Origin: Xenophilus aerolatus
Lineage (GTDB): Bacteria; Pseudomonadota; Gammaproteobacteria; Burkholderiales; Burkholderiaceae_C
Reading direction: 5' to 3'
NCBI GenBank assembly: GCA_030418545.1
Contig: QAIB01000011.1
Location: forward strand, 103,258 to 167,257
Length of the DNA: 64,000 nt
A program made the position numbers and the translations under genes. Below the pieces are notes generated by a model. That model made no database searches, was not told the DNA's origin, and worked only from the letters and a program-made list of their open reading frames with translations. Below, one piece after another: positions 1-8,593 of the stretch. Position 1 is the first letter of the stretch. Each line of letters starts with the position of its first letter.

Positions 1-1295
1 TGCGTCCCGGCGGGCTGAACCTGACGGGCACGCCCGAGGCCTACGTCGCCACCGCGGCGGACCGCACGGCCAACGCCATCACGGTCGGTGGCACGGCCGC
101 CACGGGCTTCGCCGTGTCGGCGGCCGAACTCACCCGCATCGCCGCACCGACGCTGGTCTTCGGCAGCAACAGCCATGCCGCGGACATCACGGTGGTGGGC
201 GCGCTCAACACCGCCTCGGCGCTCACGCTGCAGAACGGGGGAGGCGGCAACATCGCGCTGAACGCCCCGATCACCGCACCCACGCTGGGCCTGGTGTCGG
301 CGGGCAACATCACGCAGACGGCGGCGGCGCCGATCACGGCCGGCACGCTGCTGGCGCAGTCGAGCGCGGGCAGCGTGCTGCTCGACCAGGCGGCCAACAA
401 CGTGAGCGCCGCCACGCTGGGCGGCAGCGCGGCCGGGGCCTTCCGCTACCAGGACGTCGATGCGCTGCGCGTCGGCAACGTGTCCGTCATCGGCTACGAC
501 GCCGCGGGCAACCTGCCGCAGGTGGTGGCGACCGGCTCCATGGCGGCCGACACGGTCTACGTGCGCACGCTGTCGGGCGACCTGACGCTGGCCACGAACG
601 TCAGCAGCAGCTCGGGCGCCGACCTCATCGCCGCGTCGCGCTTCCAGAACGCCGGCGCCTTCACCATCGCCGGCGCGCCGTGGCGCGTGTGGGCCGACAC
701 CTGGGTGGGCGAGACGCGCGGCGGACTGGCCGGCTCGGGCCTCACGCCGAACCTGTACCACTGCGCCTACCTGGGGCTGTGCACGGTGAGCATCTCGCCG
801 GGGGACAACCACTTCATCTACGCGCAGCAGCCGGTGGCGACGGTGGTGATCAACGATGCGAACCGCTTCTACGGCGCGCCGAATCCGCTGTTCACCTACA
901 GCATCACCGGCCTGATCCTCGGCGACCGCGGGCTCGGCTTCTCGGGTGCGCTGAGCACGACGGCCAACGCCTTCAGTCCGCCTGGCTTCTACCCGATTAC
1001 CGGCAGTTTCACGTCGGCCGAGGGCTACCTCGTCAACGTCGTGCCGGGCAGCCTGCGCGTGAATCTGCAGCCCAGCCTGCCGCTGCCCGACGTGCTGCGC
1101 GAGGTGCCCAACACCTACACCTTCGACCGCAACATCGGCGCGCCGCCGATCTGCTTCGCGACCGGTCCGCTGGGTGGCGACCGCGCGCAGCAGGGCGACG
1201 ACCTGCTGGCGCGCGAGTGGTCGCGCGTGCGCTCGCGGCCCATCCTCACGAGCTGCATCGACACCGAGCGCAAGAACGGCTGCGCCGACTTCTAG
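1..1295 (+). CDS. filamentous-haemagglutinin-like exoprotein with MBG domain, C-terminal part
   Basis: The reading frame is open from the left edge (codons in phase with base 3) to a TAG stop at 1293-1295, so the start lies outside the window. About 430 residues are visible. The first 200 are Ala/Gly/Thr/Asn-rich with short repeating strands such as GNIALNAPITAPTLGLVSAG, the style of a secreted beta-helix of the two-partner-secretion haemagglutinin family. A stretch beginning VVINDANRFYGAPNPLFTYS matches the MBG-type Ig-like domain found near the C-terminus of such proteins. The tail ends with a Cys-containing segment (SCIDTERKNGCADF). Likely a surface or secreted adhesin; its export partner is not in the window. 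The family call is good, the exact role is not known. Confidence 0.75.
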   Translation, partial: RPGGLNLTGTPEAYVATAADRTANAITVGGTAATGFAVSAAELTRIAAPTLVFGSNSHAADITVVGALNTASALTLQNGGGGNIALNAPITAPTLGLVSAGNITQTAAAPITAGTLLAQSSAGSVLLDQAANNVSAATLGGSAAGAFRYQDVDALRVGNVSVIGYDAAGNLPQVVATGSMAADTVYVRTLSGDLTLATNVSSSSGADLIAASRFQNAGAFTIAGAPWRVWADTWVGETRGGLAGSGLTPNLYHCAYLGLCTVSISPGDNHFIYAQQPVATVVINDANRFYGAPNPLFTYSITGLILGDRGLGFSGALSTTANAFSPPGFYPITGSFTSAEGYLVNVVPGSLRVNLQPSLPLPDVLREVPNTYTFDRNIGAPPICFATGPLGGDRAQQGDDLLAREWSRVRSRPILTSCIDTERKNGCADF

Positions 1296-1319
1296 AACGT
1301 AGCCGGACGGGCGGGGCTG

Positions 1320-2123
1320 TCAGGCGGCGCGGCCCTTGTCCGCCGGGCCCTGGCCCACCGTCAATGCACGCGCAAGATCGCCGCGGAAGTCCTGCGTTCC
1401 CTGGTGCACCAGGCGCGACTGCACGTCCACGAACACGCGCCCGCCGAGCTGCTGCCAGCGACGGCAGAAGGCGTAGTCCTCGCTGAGGTAGCGGCCGTTG
1501 CCGGGCTCGGCCAGGGTGTCGAAGAAGCGCCAGTGCGGCAGGTGCGCGTTGGCGTGGGCGCCGGCATCGGGCGTGTAGCGCAGCTCCGGCATCGCGGCGG
1601 ACAGGCGCTCGAACACCGTGCGCGCGATGAGCATGAAGCCGGTCGGCGCATCGAGCACCTCGACGAAGCCGTCCTCGTCCGCCCGCTGGGCGCCCGGCAG
1701 GGGGTTGAAGGCGTAGCGCGCGTGGCGCGCCGCGAAGTCCTCGCGCGTGCTGCCGGCCGGCAGCGCCTGCGCCAGGCCCTCGGCGGGCCAGCCCTCGGTC
1801 TTGTGCGGGTAGACGCCGGCCACCACCTCGCGCCCGGCCAGCAGCAGCCGCAGCGCGGCCTCGGGCTCGAAGCCGATGTCGGCGTCGATCCAGAACAGGT
1901 GGGTCCAGCGCGCGTCGGCCATGAACTCGGCGACCAGGCGGTTGCGCGCGCGCGGCACCAGGCTGTCGCCGTCGAGGAAGCGCGTCTGCATCGCGAAGCC
2001 CTGCGTCCACGCCAGGTTGACCAGGCCCAGCAGGCTGCGCACGTAGAGCGAGCTGAGCGCGCCGCTGTGGCTCGGCGTGGCGACGAAGGGGCGGATCGCG
2101 CTCAGCGCGGCAGGGTCGAGCAT
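1320..2123 (-). CDS. glycosyltransferase-like protein (GT-A fold, DxD motif)
   Basis: A 267-residue protein. Residues near 52-82 read DGDSLVPRARNRLVAEF and then THLFWIDADIGFEP, where D80-A-D82 fits the metal-binding DxD of GT-A glycosyltransferases. The C-terminal part (SEDYAFCRRWQQLGG) resembles the acceptor/metal region of family-2-like or Anp1-like enzymes. No membrane segment or signal is seen, so it is probably cytosolic. It faces the exoprotein gene tail to tail, 24 bp away; a role in glycosylating that protein is possible but unproven. Start is the ATG at 2121-2123. The donor sugar cannot be told. Confidence 0.6.
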   Translation of the reverse strand: MLDPAALSAIRPFVATPSHSGALSSLYVRSLLGLVNLAWTQGFAMQTRFLDGDSLVPRARNRLVAEFMADARWTHLFWIDADIGFEPEAALRLLLAGREVVAGVYPHKTEGWPAEGLAQALPAGSTREDFAARHARYAFNPLPGAQRADEDGFVEVLDAPTGFMLIARTVFERLSAAMPELRYTPDAGAHANAHLPHWRFFDTLAEPGNGRYLSEDYAFCRRWQQLGGRVFVDVQSRLVHQGTQDFRGDLARALTVGQGPADKGRAA

Positions 2124-2147
2124 GGCAGCCTCAGGCAGGGGCGGGCT

Positions 2148-2212
2148 TCAAGAAAAATGGGGCTGCAGTGCCCGTCCTGCTTGTGCCGGCAGCTCTCGTT
2201 TCGATAGCAAAT
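2148..2212 (-). repeat. dispersed ~60-bp repeat, copy A
   Basis: Read on the minus strand it begins ATTTGCTATCGAAAC, continues with AGCTGC and ACGGGCACTGCAGCCCC, and ends near ATTTTTCTTGAA. The same pattern (GCTAT..., AGCTGCTTGCGC, GGGCGCTGCAGG, GATTT) recurs at 31831, 43804, 57640, 59064 and 61339. This copy lies about 25 bp upstream of the glycosyltransferase-like start, in the same orientation. Confidence 0.7.
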
Positions 2213-2229
2213 GGGGTGAAGGCATGCGT

Positions 2230-4233
2230 TCATGCGGCCACGCCTTGCCGGGCCGAGAGCAGGGCACGCAGCTTGGCCGGTGCGACCGGCTTGGTGAGCA
2301 GCAGCACGCCGCTGTGGCGCAGGCGCTGCAGCATCTCGGGCCCGGTGGCACCCGACACGACCACCGCCAGCGCGCCGGGTTGCAGGCGGCGCGCGGCCTC
2401 GATCACCGACATGCCGTCGTCGTCACCTGTGAGCTGCAGGTCGCACAGCACGGCGTCGAAGTGCGCCCCGGGCGCGCCCAGGCGCGCGACGGCGTCGCGG
2501 CCCGTGGCGGCGCATTCGGCGTGGCAGTCCCACTGGCGCAGCAGGGCGGCGGTGGCTTCGAGCACCGGCCGGTCGTCGTCGACCACCAGGCAGCGCAGCC
2601 CGGCCAGCGCGGCGGCGGGCGCCGGCACTGCCGCAACGGCCCGGGGCGCCTCGGCCCGCGCGGCCGGCAGCTGGATCGAGAAGGTGCTGCCCTGCGTCAG
2701 CGCCGAGCGCAGGGCGATGCGCGTGTCGAGCAGCGCCGCGATGCGCGCGCAGATGGCCAGGCCCAGGCCGAAGCCGTGCCGGCGGTCGCGCTCGGTGTTC
2801 GCCACCTGGTAGAACTCCTCGAAGATGCGCGCGTGGTGGATGGGCGCGATGCCCACGCCGTTGTCGCGCACCTCGATGCGGACGCCGTCGCCGCGACGCC
2901 GCGCGACGACCAGCACCGTGCCGTCCAGCGGCGCATGGCGGATCGCGTTGCCCACCAGGTTGCCCAGCACGCGCTGGAGCATGGCGGCGTCGCTGCGCAC
3001 CGCCAGGCCGCGGTCGCGCCACACCACGCGCACGCGCGCTTCGGCGGCCTGCGCGGCATGCTGCGCAGCCAGCGCATCGAAGAGGGCCGACAGGCGCAGG
3101 TCCTCCATCTCGGGCGCGAGCACCTGCGCATCCAGGCGCGAGATCTCCAGCAGGTCGTCCAGCAGCACGCCCATGAAGGCCGCGCTCTCCTGCAGGCGCA
3201 GCACCGCGGGGCGCTGCGCGTCGGTGGCGGTGGGCAGCAGGCCGTCGATGAACAGGCCCATGGCGTGCAGCGGCTGGCGCAGGTCGTGGCTGGCGGCGGC
3301 GAGGAAGCGTGCACGCGACAGCGCGGCCTGCTCGGCCTCGGCCATGCGCATCAGCGCCACCGCGGTGGCTTCGCGCACGCGCTCCTCGCTCGCCTGCCGG
3401 TGCTGCTGCAGGCGCTCGGCCAGGCGGTTGACGTCGCCGGCCAGGGTGGCGAACTCGTGGTGCGGCGCGCGGCCGTCGCGGCCGGGTCGCGACGGCCGGC
3501 CGACGACGTCGCAGCGCGCATCGAACTGTCCGGCCTGCAGGGCGGCCACCGTGCGCGACACGCGGCGCAGCGGACGCGAGATGTTGCGCGCCATGTGCCG
3601 CACCGCGACCCAGGCCGCGAGCAGCGCGAGCAGCGCGAGCCCGATGCCGGCCATGAGCGAGCGCGTGCGCTCCTGCGTGTAGGCGGTGGTGTCGCGAAAG
3701 GCCTGCACCAGGCCGATGGGTGCGTCGCCCGCGGCCGTCGTCCCTGCGGGCGCAAAGGCCGCTGCGCGCGAGGCCTCGCGCAGCGTGACCGGTGCCGAGA
3801 AGGTGCGAAGCGCGCCGCCGGCGGCGGGGGCGGCCCCGGCGGCGACGAAGATGCCGGCGCTGTTGCTGATCTCCACGCGCGTGGCTTGGCCGCTGCGCAG
3901 CGCCGCGTTGGCCACGTTCTGCAACGCGGGCAGGTCGCCGGCGAACAGGCTGAGGTCCGACATTGCGGCCACCTGCCTGGCGATGGCCTGGCCTTCGGCG
4001 GTGAACATCGCGTCCAGCGTGCTCAGCCGGCTGTGCGTGAACCAGGCCGTGAGCGCGAGTGCGAGTGCGGCGCAGGGCAGCACGCCCAGGCGCACCAGGT
4101 CGCGTTGCAGGCTGCCGCGCACCAGCAGCGGGCGGGGCTGCGGCTGGCCGCTCAACGGCATCGGCGTGCTGGCCAGGTCGGCCGGCTCCAGGGGGCGCGT
4201 GGCCCTGGTGGGCGGCGCGGACGCTTCGCTCAT
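2230..4233 (-). CDS. hybrid sensor histidine kinase with receiver domain (HK1)
   Basis: A 667-residue membrane kinase. One membrane segment lies near residues 47-67 (LGVLPCAALALALTAW) and a second near 190-210 (GIGLALLALLAAWVAV), enclosing a periplasmic sensor region. A HAMP-like linker follows. The dimerisation box AASHDLRQPLHAMG carries the phospho-acceptor His at about 316. Downstream are the N box (GNLVGNAIRHA), G1 (DNGVGIA) and G2 (GFGLGLAI) of the ATPase domain. A receiver domain follows, with acidic pair LVVDDD and phospho-acceptor Asp at about 598 (VLCDLQLT). There is no DNA-binding output, so a separate regulator must act downstream. Its start overlaps the stop of the upstream binding-protein gene by 4 bp (ATGA), which implies co-translation and a shared stimulus. 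Confidence 0.92.
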   Translation of the reverse strand: MSEASAPPTRATRPLEPADLASTPMPLSGQPQPRPLLVRGSLQRDLVRLGVLPCAALALALTAWFTHSRLSTLDAMFTAEGQAIARQVAAMSDLSLFAGDLPALQNVANAALRSGQATRVEISNSAGIFVAAGAAPAAGGALRTFSAPVTLREASRAAAFAPAGTTAAGDAPIGLVQAFRDTTAYTQERTRSLMAGIGLALLALLAAWVAVRHMARNISRPLRRVSRTVAALQAGQFDARCDVVGRPSRPGRDGRAPHHEFATLAGDVNRLAERLQQHRQASEERVREATAVALMRMAEAEQAALSRARFLAAASHDLRQPLHAMGLFIDGLLPTATDAQRPAVLRLQESAAFMGVLLDDLLEISRLDAQVLAPEMEDLRLSALFDALAAQHAAQAAEARVRVVWRDRGLAVRSDAAMLQRVLGNLVGNAIRHAPLDGTVLVVARRRGDGVRIEVRDNGVGIAPIHHARIFEEFYQVANTERDRRHGFGLGLAICARIAALLDTRIALRSALTQGSTFSIQLPAARAEAPRAVAAVPAPAAALAGLRCLVVDDDRPVLEATAALLRQWDCHAECAATGRDAVARLGAPGAHFDAVLCDLQLTGDDDGMSVIEAARRLQPGALAVVVSGATGPEMLQRLRHSGVLLLTKPVAPAKLRALLSARQGVAA

Positions 4234-5258
4234 CGTGGGGCAGTGACGCGCTGGGCCAGCTCGGTTTCGGACGGCAGGCGCAGGTTCAGCCCCCGTGCCA
4301 CCGTGGCGTTCACGCGCACGCTGGCGGGAGTGGCGCTTTCGACCAGGGGCGCCGCGGCGCTGCCGCCGGCGAGGCGCGCCCCCATCGCGCGGGCCTGGCG
4401 TGCGAGCTGTGCCGGCGTCGACACCGCGGCGGCGAGGCCGCCCGAGCGCACCATGCCTTCATTGCTGCCGAACACCGGCAGGCCGGCACCCGCGCCCGCG
4501 CGCAGCACCGCCAGCGTCGCGGCCTGGTTCTCGCCGATCAGGTCGGGCAGCACGATGAGCGCGTCGCTGCGCGGCACCACCGCCCGCAGCGCGGCGGCGA
4601 GCGAGCGGGCATCGGGCGCGTATTCGACCTGCAGCTGCCAGTCCTGTGCTGCGCGCTGCAGCTCGCGCAGCACGGGCTCGGATTCGCCGGTCACCACCAG
4701 GCCCAGCCGGCGCTTGCCCGGCAGCACCGCGTCGATCAGCGCCAGCTGGTCGCCCATCGCGGGCTCGCGCAGCAGCACGCCGATCGGGCGCTCGCCGCGG
4801 CGCAGCGCGGGCAGCGGCTTGAGGCCCTCGTAGTCCAGTCGGCTGAGCATCGCCAGCAGCAGCGGCTCCTGGCCCGGCCGGTCGAGGGCCGCGCGCGCCG
4901 CCGAGGGCCCGACGGCCACGGTGACCGCGTCGGTGGCCGGTGCGCTGCGGCGGATGCCGCGGGTGCGCACGCCGGCCGTGACGCGGTCCTCGTCGGCCTG
5001 TGCGACGGCCTCGGGCGTCGGAGCCGGCGCGCCGCTGCCGGGCGCGATGCGCACCCACTCGATGCGCGGGTCGGCGTCGGCGCCACCCTGCAGCTCGCGC
5101 ACGAACTCGGCATGCGCCGGTGCGTCGTCGGCCGTCAGCACGGTCCAGCCGGCCGCGCCCGCAGGCAGCGCCGGCGCGCAGGCGAACAGCGCGCCGGCGG
5201 CGAGCTGCCAGCGGCAGGGCAGCGCGCGGCGGGCTGCGGACAAGAACTGGAAGCGCAT
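4230..5258 (-). CDS. ABC-type substrate-binding-like protein (ABC_sub_bind family)
   Basis: A 342-residue exported protein. The N-terminus (RFQFLSAARRALPCRWQLAAGALFACAPALPAGA) is a signal peptide. The body resembles the ABC_sub_bind/BMP-like periplasmic fold, for example KRRLGLVVTGESEPVLREL and DALIVLPDLIGENQAATLAV. No permease or ATPase gene is near. The stop overlaps the start of the hybrid kinase HK1 by 4 bp, so this protein probably presents a ligand to that kinase rather than feeding a transporter (inference from context). The 213-bp upstream gap carries a repeated TAGGCC motif. The ligand is unknown. Confidence 0.75.
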   Translation of the reverse strand: MRFQFLSAARRALPCRWQLAAGALFACAPALPAGAAGWTVLTADDAPAHAEFVRELQGGADADPRIEWVRIAPGSGAPAPTPEAVAQADEDRVTAGVRTRGIRRSAPATDAVTVAVGPSAARAALDRPGQEPLLLAMLSRLDYEGLKPLPALRRGERPIGVLLREPAMGDQLALIDAVLPGKRRLGLVVTGESEPVLRELQRAAQDWQLQVEYAPDARSLAAALRAVVPRSDALIVLPDLIGENQAATLAVLRAGAGAGLPVFGSNEGMVRSGGLAAAVSTPAQLARQARAMGARLAGGSAAAPLVESATPASVRVNATVARGLNLRLPSETELAQRVTAPR

Positions 5259-5376
5259 GGAAGCGATGGGATCGGATGCGGACGGGGACGGGCCGGCCGA
5301 CGGCGATTCGCCGGCACGGGGTCCGTGCGCACCAATGTACGGAGCGGCGTGCCGGCGCGCGATAACGCAGAGGGCT

Positions 5377-5454
5377 TAGGCCGTCGCCGGCGCGGCGCAC
5401 CGAAGCGCGTGCGGCCGCACCGCGGGGCGCGCGCGGCCTATGCCGGATGGCCTA
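5377..5454. promoter_or_regulatory. TAGGCC-type motif cluster upstream of the binding-protein/HK1 operon
   Basis: The minus strand reads TAGGCCATCCGGC (5454-5442) and then TAGGCCGC (5440-5433). On the plus strand TAGGCCGTCGCCGGCG starts at 5377. The same 13-mer with one change, TAGGCCGTCCGGC, occurs at 9701-9713 ahead of tssK, beside a second TAGGCC. This could be an operator for a response regulator. The factor is not known and no promoter was assigned. Confidence 0.35.
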
Positions 5455-5471
5455 GGACCGGGTGTTGCAGC

Positions 5472-7412
5472 TCAGTGCGTCGCCACGGCCCGCAGGCCCG
5501 CGAGCTGCGCCGCGATGGCCTGCCTCAGCGCGCGGGGCGACACCGGCTTGTAAAGCACCGTCACGCCGGCGGCCGCGACCTCGCGCAGCCGGTCGGGCTT
5601 GGTCTCGCCGGTGACCAGCAGGCGCGCCGTGTGCGGGCCGATCCCGTGCGGATGCCGCTCGAGCGCGGCCAGCACGTCCAGGCCGTTGTCGCCGCCCTGC
5701 AGCAGCAGGTCGCTCACCACCACGTCGGGCGGCGTGGCCCACTGGTCGGCCAGCGACAAGGCCTCGGCCCGGGTCTGCGCGGCCAGCACCTGCGCGCCCC
5801 ACTGGCCCAGCACCACCTGCAGGCCCTCGAGGATGGTGCGCTCGTCGTCGATGACCATCACCCGCAGGCCGTCGAAGCGGATGTCCTCCTCGGCGGCCGC
5901 CGTCGAGGGCACGGGCACCGGGGTGTCGGGTGCGGGCACGGTGCGCACCGTGATGCTCACGCAGGTGCCGCGCCCCGGCCGCGAGCGCAGCTCGACGCGC
6001 GTGTTGAGCAGGCCCGCCAGGCGCTGCACGGTGGCCAGGCCCAGGCCCATGCCGCGGGTGCCGCGGGTGGCCTGCGTGCGCTGCGGGTCGACCTGGTAGA
6101 ACTCCTCGAACACCTTCGCCTGGTGCTGCGGCGCGATGCCCACGCCGGTGTCCCACACGTCGATGCGCACCGAGCGCCCGCGCCGGCGCGCGCCCACCAG
6201 CACGCCGCCTTCGACGGTGTGGCGCAGCGAGTTCGACACCAGGTTGGACAGCACGCGCGAGAGCATCACGTAGTCGCTGCGCACCCACAGGTCGGTCTTG
6301 CGCACCACGAGGCGCAGGTCCTGCTGCTCGGCCACCGGGCGGAAGTTGCGGCTGATCTCGTCGAGCAGTCCGTCGAGCGGGAAGTCCACCCACTGCGGCT
6401 GCAGCACGCCGGCATCGAGCTGCGAGAGGTTGAGCAGCTCCGAGAACAGCCGGTCGAGCGAATCGACGCACTCGCGGATGTGCGCGATGCGCTGCAGCCG
6501 CACCGGGTCGTGCTCGCCGTTGGCCAGCCCGTCGGAGAACAGCGTCAGCGCATGCAGCGGCTGGCGCAGGTCGTGGCTGGCAGCGGCCAGCAGGCGGGTC
6601 TTGGCCTGGCTCGCCACCTCCAGCTGCTGGTTCTTGCGCGCCAGTTCGGCCGTCGCCACCTCGATGCGACTTTGCAGCAGGCGCTGGCTCTCGGCCAGGG
6701 CGCTGGCTGCGTGGTTGAAGCCGGCCTGCAGGTGGCGCACCTCGGCCGTGCCTTCCACCGGCACCTGCGCCTCCTCGCCGGCGCCCAGGCGGTCCACGGC
6801 CTCGCCCAGGCGGCGGATCGGTGCGCTGATGCGGCGCGCGGCCCAGGCACCTGCCAGCACCACGCCCAGCAGGCTGGCGCCCAGCACCAGCAGCACGTTG
6901 AACCAGACGGTGTTGCGGGCGCTGCGCACCGCGGCCAGGCTCATCTCCACCATCACCTTGCCGCTGGGCTGGCCATCGTCGGACGCGACGGGCACCACCA
7001 CCTGCACCCCCTCGCTGCGTTGCCGGTCGACGGTCTCGGCGTTGGCGACGATCTCGCCGTCCTCCGACCACACCTGCACCTGCTGCACATGGGGCTGGAA
7101 GGTGCCCGACTGCGCGATGCGCAGCAGCGCGCGGCGGTCCATGTGGGCCAGGGGCGACTGGGCCGCCGTGGCGATCTGCAGGGCCACCGTCTGGGCGTTG
7201 GCACGCATCAGGTCGTTGACGCCGGCCAGGTACTGCCGCGTCAGCACGGCGATGGTGCCGAGCATCGCCAGCGCCGCCGGCAGCACCGCCAGCAGCACCA
7301 GCTGCTGGACCAGCGACAGCTGGCCCAGGCGGCCGCCCACGCTGCGCGCGGCGCGGCGCGCCCGCGTGGGGACGGCGGGCGCGGGCGGCGCGGCTTGCAG
7401 CGGATTGCTCAT
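5472..7412 (-). CDS. hybrid sensor histidine kinase with receiver domain (HK2)
   Basis: A 646-residue kinase starting at MSNPLQAAPP. The frame continues 72 codons further upstream, but that part is low-complexity, crosses the divergent promoter region and overlaps the opposite gene, so 7412 is preferred. Two membrane segments (about residues 32-55, QLVLLAVLPAALAMLGTIAV, and about 170-190, VLLVLGASLLGVVLAGAWA) bracket a periplasmic region. Then come a HAMP-like region, the box AASHDLRQPLHALTL with His about 280, ATPase motifs (SNLVSNSLRHT, DTGVGIA, GMGLGLATV), and a receiver domain with Asp about 568 (VVVSDLLLQ). It is a paralogue of HK1 and has no output domain. It is divergent from the two PhnD-like genes, suggesting they act together in sensing. 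Confidence 0.92.
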   Translation of the reverse strand: MSNPLQAAPPAPAVPTRARRAARSVGGRLGQLSLVQQLVLLAVLPAALAMLGTIAVLTRQYLAGVNDLMRANAQTVALQIATAAQSPLAHMDRRALLRIAQSGTFQPHVQQVQVWSEDGEIVANAETVDRQRSEGVQVVVPVASDDGQPSGKVMVEMSLAAVRSARNTVWFNVLLVLGASLLGVVLAGAWAARRISAPIRRLGEAVDRLGAGEEAQVPVEGTAEVRHLQAGFNHAASALAESQRLLQSRIEVATAELARKNQQLEVASQAKTRLLAAASHDLRQPLHALTLFSDGLANGEHDPVRLQRIAHIRECVDSLDRLFSELLNLSQLDAGVLQPQWVDFPLDGLLDEISRNFRPVAEQQDLRLVVRKTDLWVRSDYVMLSRVLSNLVSNSLRHTVEGGVLVGARRRGRSVRIDVWDTGVGIAPQHQAKVFEEFYQVDPQRTQATRGTRGMGLGLATVQRLAGLLNTRVELRSRPGRGTCVSITVRTVPAPDTPVPVPSTAAAEEDIRFDGLRVMVIDDERTILEGLQVVLGQWGAQVLAAQTRAEALSLADQWATPPDVVVSDLLLQGGDNGLDVLAALERHPHGIGPHTARLLVTGETKPDRLREVAAAGVTVLYKPVSPRALRQAIAAQLAGLRAVATH

Positions 7413-7519
7413 GGGGAAAACTTCACAAAATCGCAGCCTTTTTTGGTTTCTAATTGTGTGTCCCGGCTTCCTGCATTGACCAGTCAGCCGCTTGGCCGAC
7501 GCCGGGGCCGCCCCTGACC

Positions 7520-8593
7520 ATGCCCCGAACCCCCTTCGCCCCCGCATCGTCCGCCCGCCGGCCGAACCCGCCCGCCGGCCGCTGGCTGCGGCCCTGGGCC
7601 TTCTTCCGGCACTGCGTGTTGGCGGCATGGGCGCTGGCCCTGCCCCTGGCGGCCATCGGCCAGCAGGCCGGCATGCCGGTGCGCTTCGGCATTCTGCCCC
7701 TGGGCGGCGCCTTCGAGTCGCGCAACGACTGGGACCCGCTGCTGGCCGACCTGAGCAAGGCGATCGGCCGGCCCGTGGCGGTGCTTTCCGTCACCTCCTA
7801 CGACGCGCTCGAGCAGGCCATCCAGCGCAACGAGGTCGACATGGCCTTCCTGTCGGGGAAGATGGCGCTGGACGCCGTCACCTTGCGCCAGATGAAGGTG
7901 GTGGCCCAGGTCACGCGGCACGACGGGCTGCCGGGCTACCGGGCGCTGCTGCTGGCGCGCAAGGGCGGCCCCGTGACGTCGATCGATGCGGTGTTGAGCG
8001 ACCCCGACCGCTGGCGCCTGGCGCGCGGCGAATCGCGCTCGGTGTCGGGCTTCATCGTGCCGCAGCTGCAGCTGTTCCTGCCCAACCGCATCGTCATGGA
8101 GACGCGCTTTCGCAGCGAGGTGATCGGCACGCACCAGATGACCGCGCTCGCGGTGGCCAACGGCGAGGCCGACGTCGCCACCAACAACACCGCCGATTTC
8201 GAGCGCTTCAGGCTCCAGTTCCCGTCCGAGGCCGAGCGGCTGCAGGTGATCTGGGAGTCGGAGCTCATTCCGCACGCGCAGATCGTCATGCGCCGCGACT
8301 ACCCGGCGGACTTCCAGCAGCGCGTGCAGGGCTTCCTGACGGGCTACGCCAAGGCCAGGGGCCCCAAGGGCGATGCCGAACGGGCGGTGCTCAGGTCGCT
8401 GCACGATCTGGCGGGCTTCCTGCCGGCGGACAACAGCTCGCTGGTGCCGGCCGCCAAGCTGGCCTACCAGCTGGCGCGCCAGAACGCGGTGACGGGCCAG
8501 TTCGTCAACGAGTCGGCGCGCCAGGCGCGGTTGCAGCGCATCGAAAGCACCTACGCCGATCAACTGGCCGTGTTGCGCGACGGCGCACCATGA
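7520..8593 (+). CDS. PhnD-like periplasmic phosphate/phosphonate-type binding protein, copy 1
   Basis: A 357-residue exported protein: the N-terminus is a long basic region followed by a hydrophobic core (HCVLAAWALALPLAAIGQQA). The mature part begins VRFGILPLGGAFESRNDWDP and contains SYDALEQAIQRNEVDMAFLSG and ATNNTADFERF, features of the PhnD/type-2 periplasmic binding fold. Start chosen at 7520 because it gives the signal peptide directly. The stop overlaps the start of copy 2 by 4 bp. No transporter components follow, so a sensing role with the divergent HK2 is inferred. The ligand is not predictable; the PhnD fold also binds non-phosphorus ligands. Confidence 0.82.
   Translation: MPRTPFAPASSARRPNPPAGRWLRPWAFFRHCVLAAWALALPLAAIGQQAGMPVRFGILPLGGAFESRNDWDPLLADLSKAIGRPVAVLSVTSYDALEQAIQRNEVDMAFLSGKMALDAVTLRQMKVVAQVTRHDGLPGYRALLLARKGGPVTSIDAVLSDPDRWRLARGESRSVSGFIVPQLQLFLPNRIVMETRFRSEVIGTHQMTALAVANGEADVATNNTADFERFRLQFPSEAERLQVIWESELIPHAQIVMRRDYPADFQQRVQGFLTGYAKARGPKGDAERAVLRSLHDLAGFLPADNSSLVPAAKLAYQLARQNAVTGQFVNESARQARLQRIESTYADQLAVLRDGAP

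Noticed and set aside
7413..7628. 72-codon N-terminal extension of HK2
   Set aside because: It runs through the divergent promoter region and into the opposite gene, and its composition is unlike the rest of the kinase.
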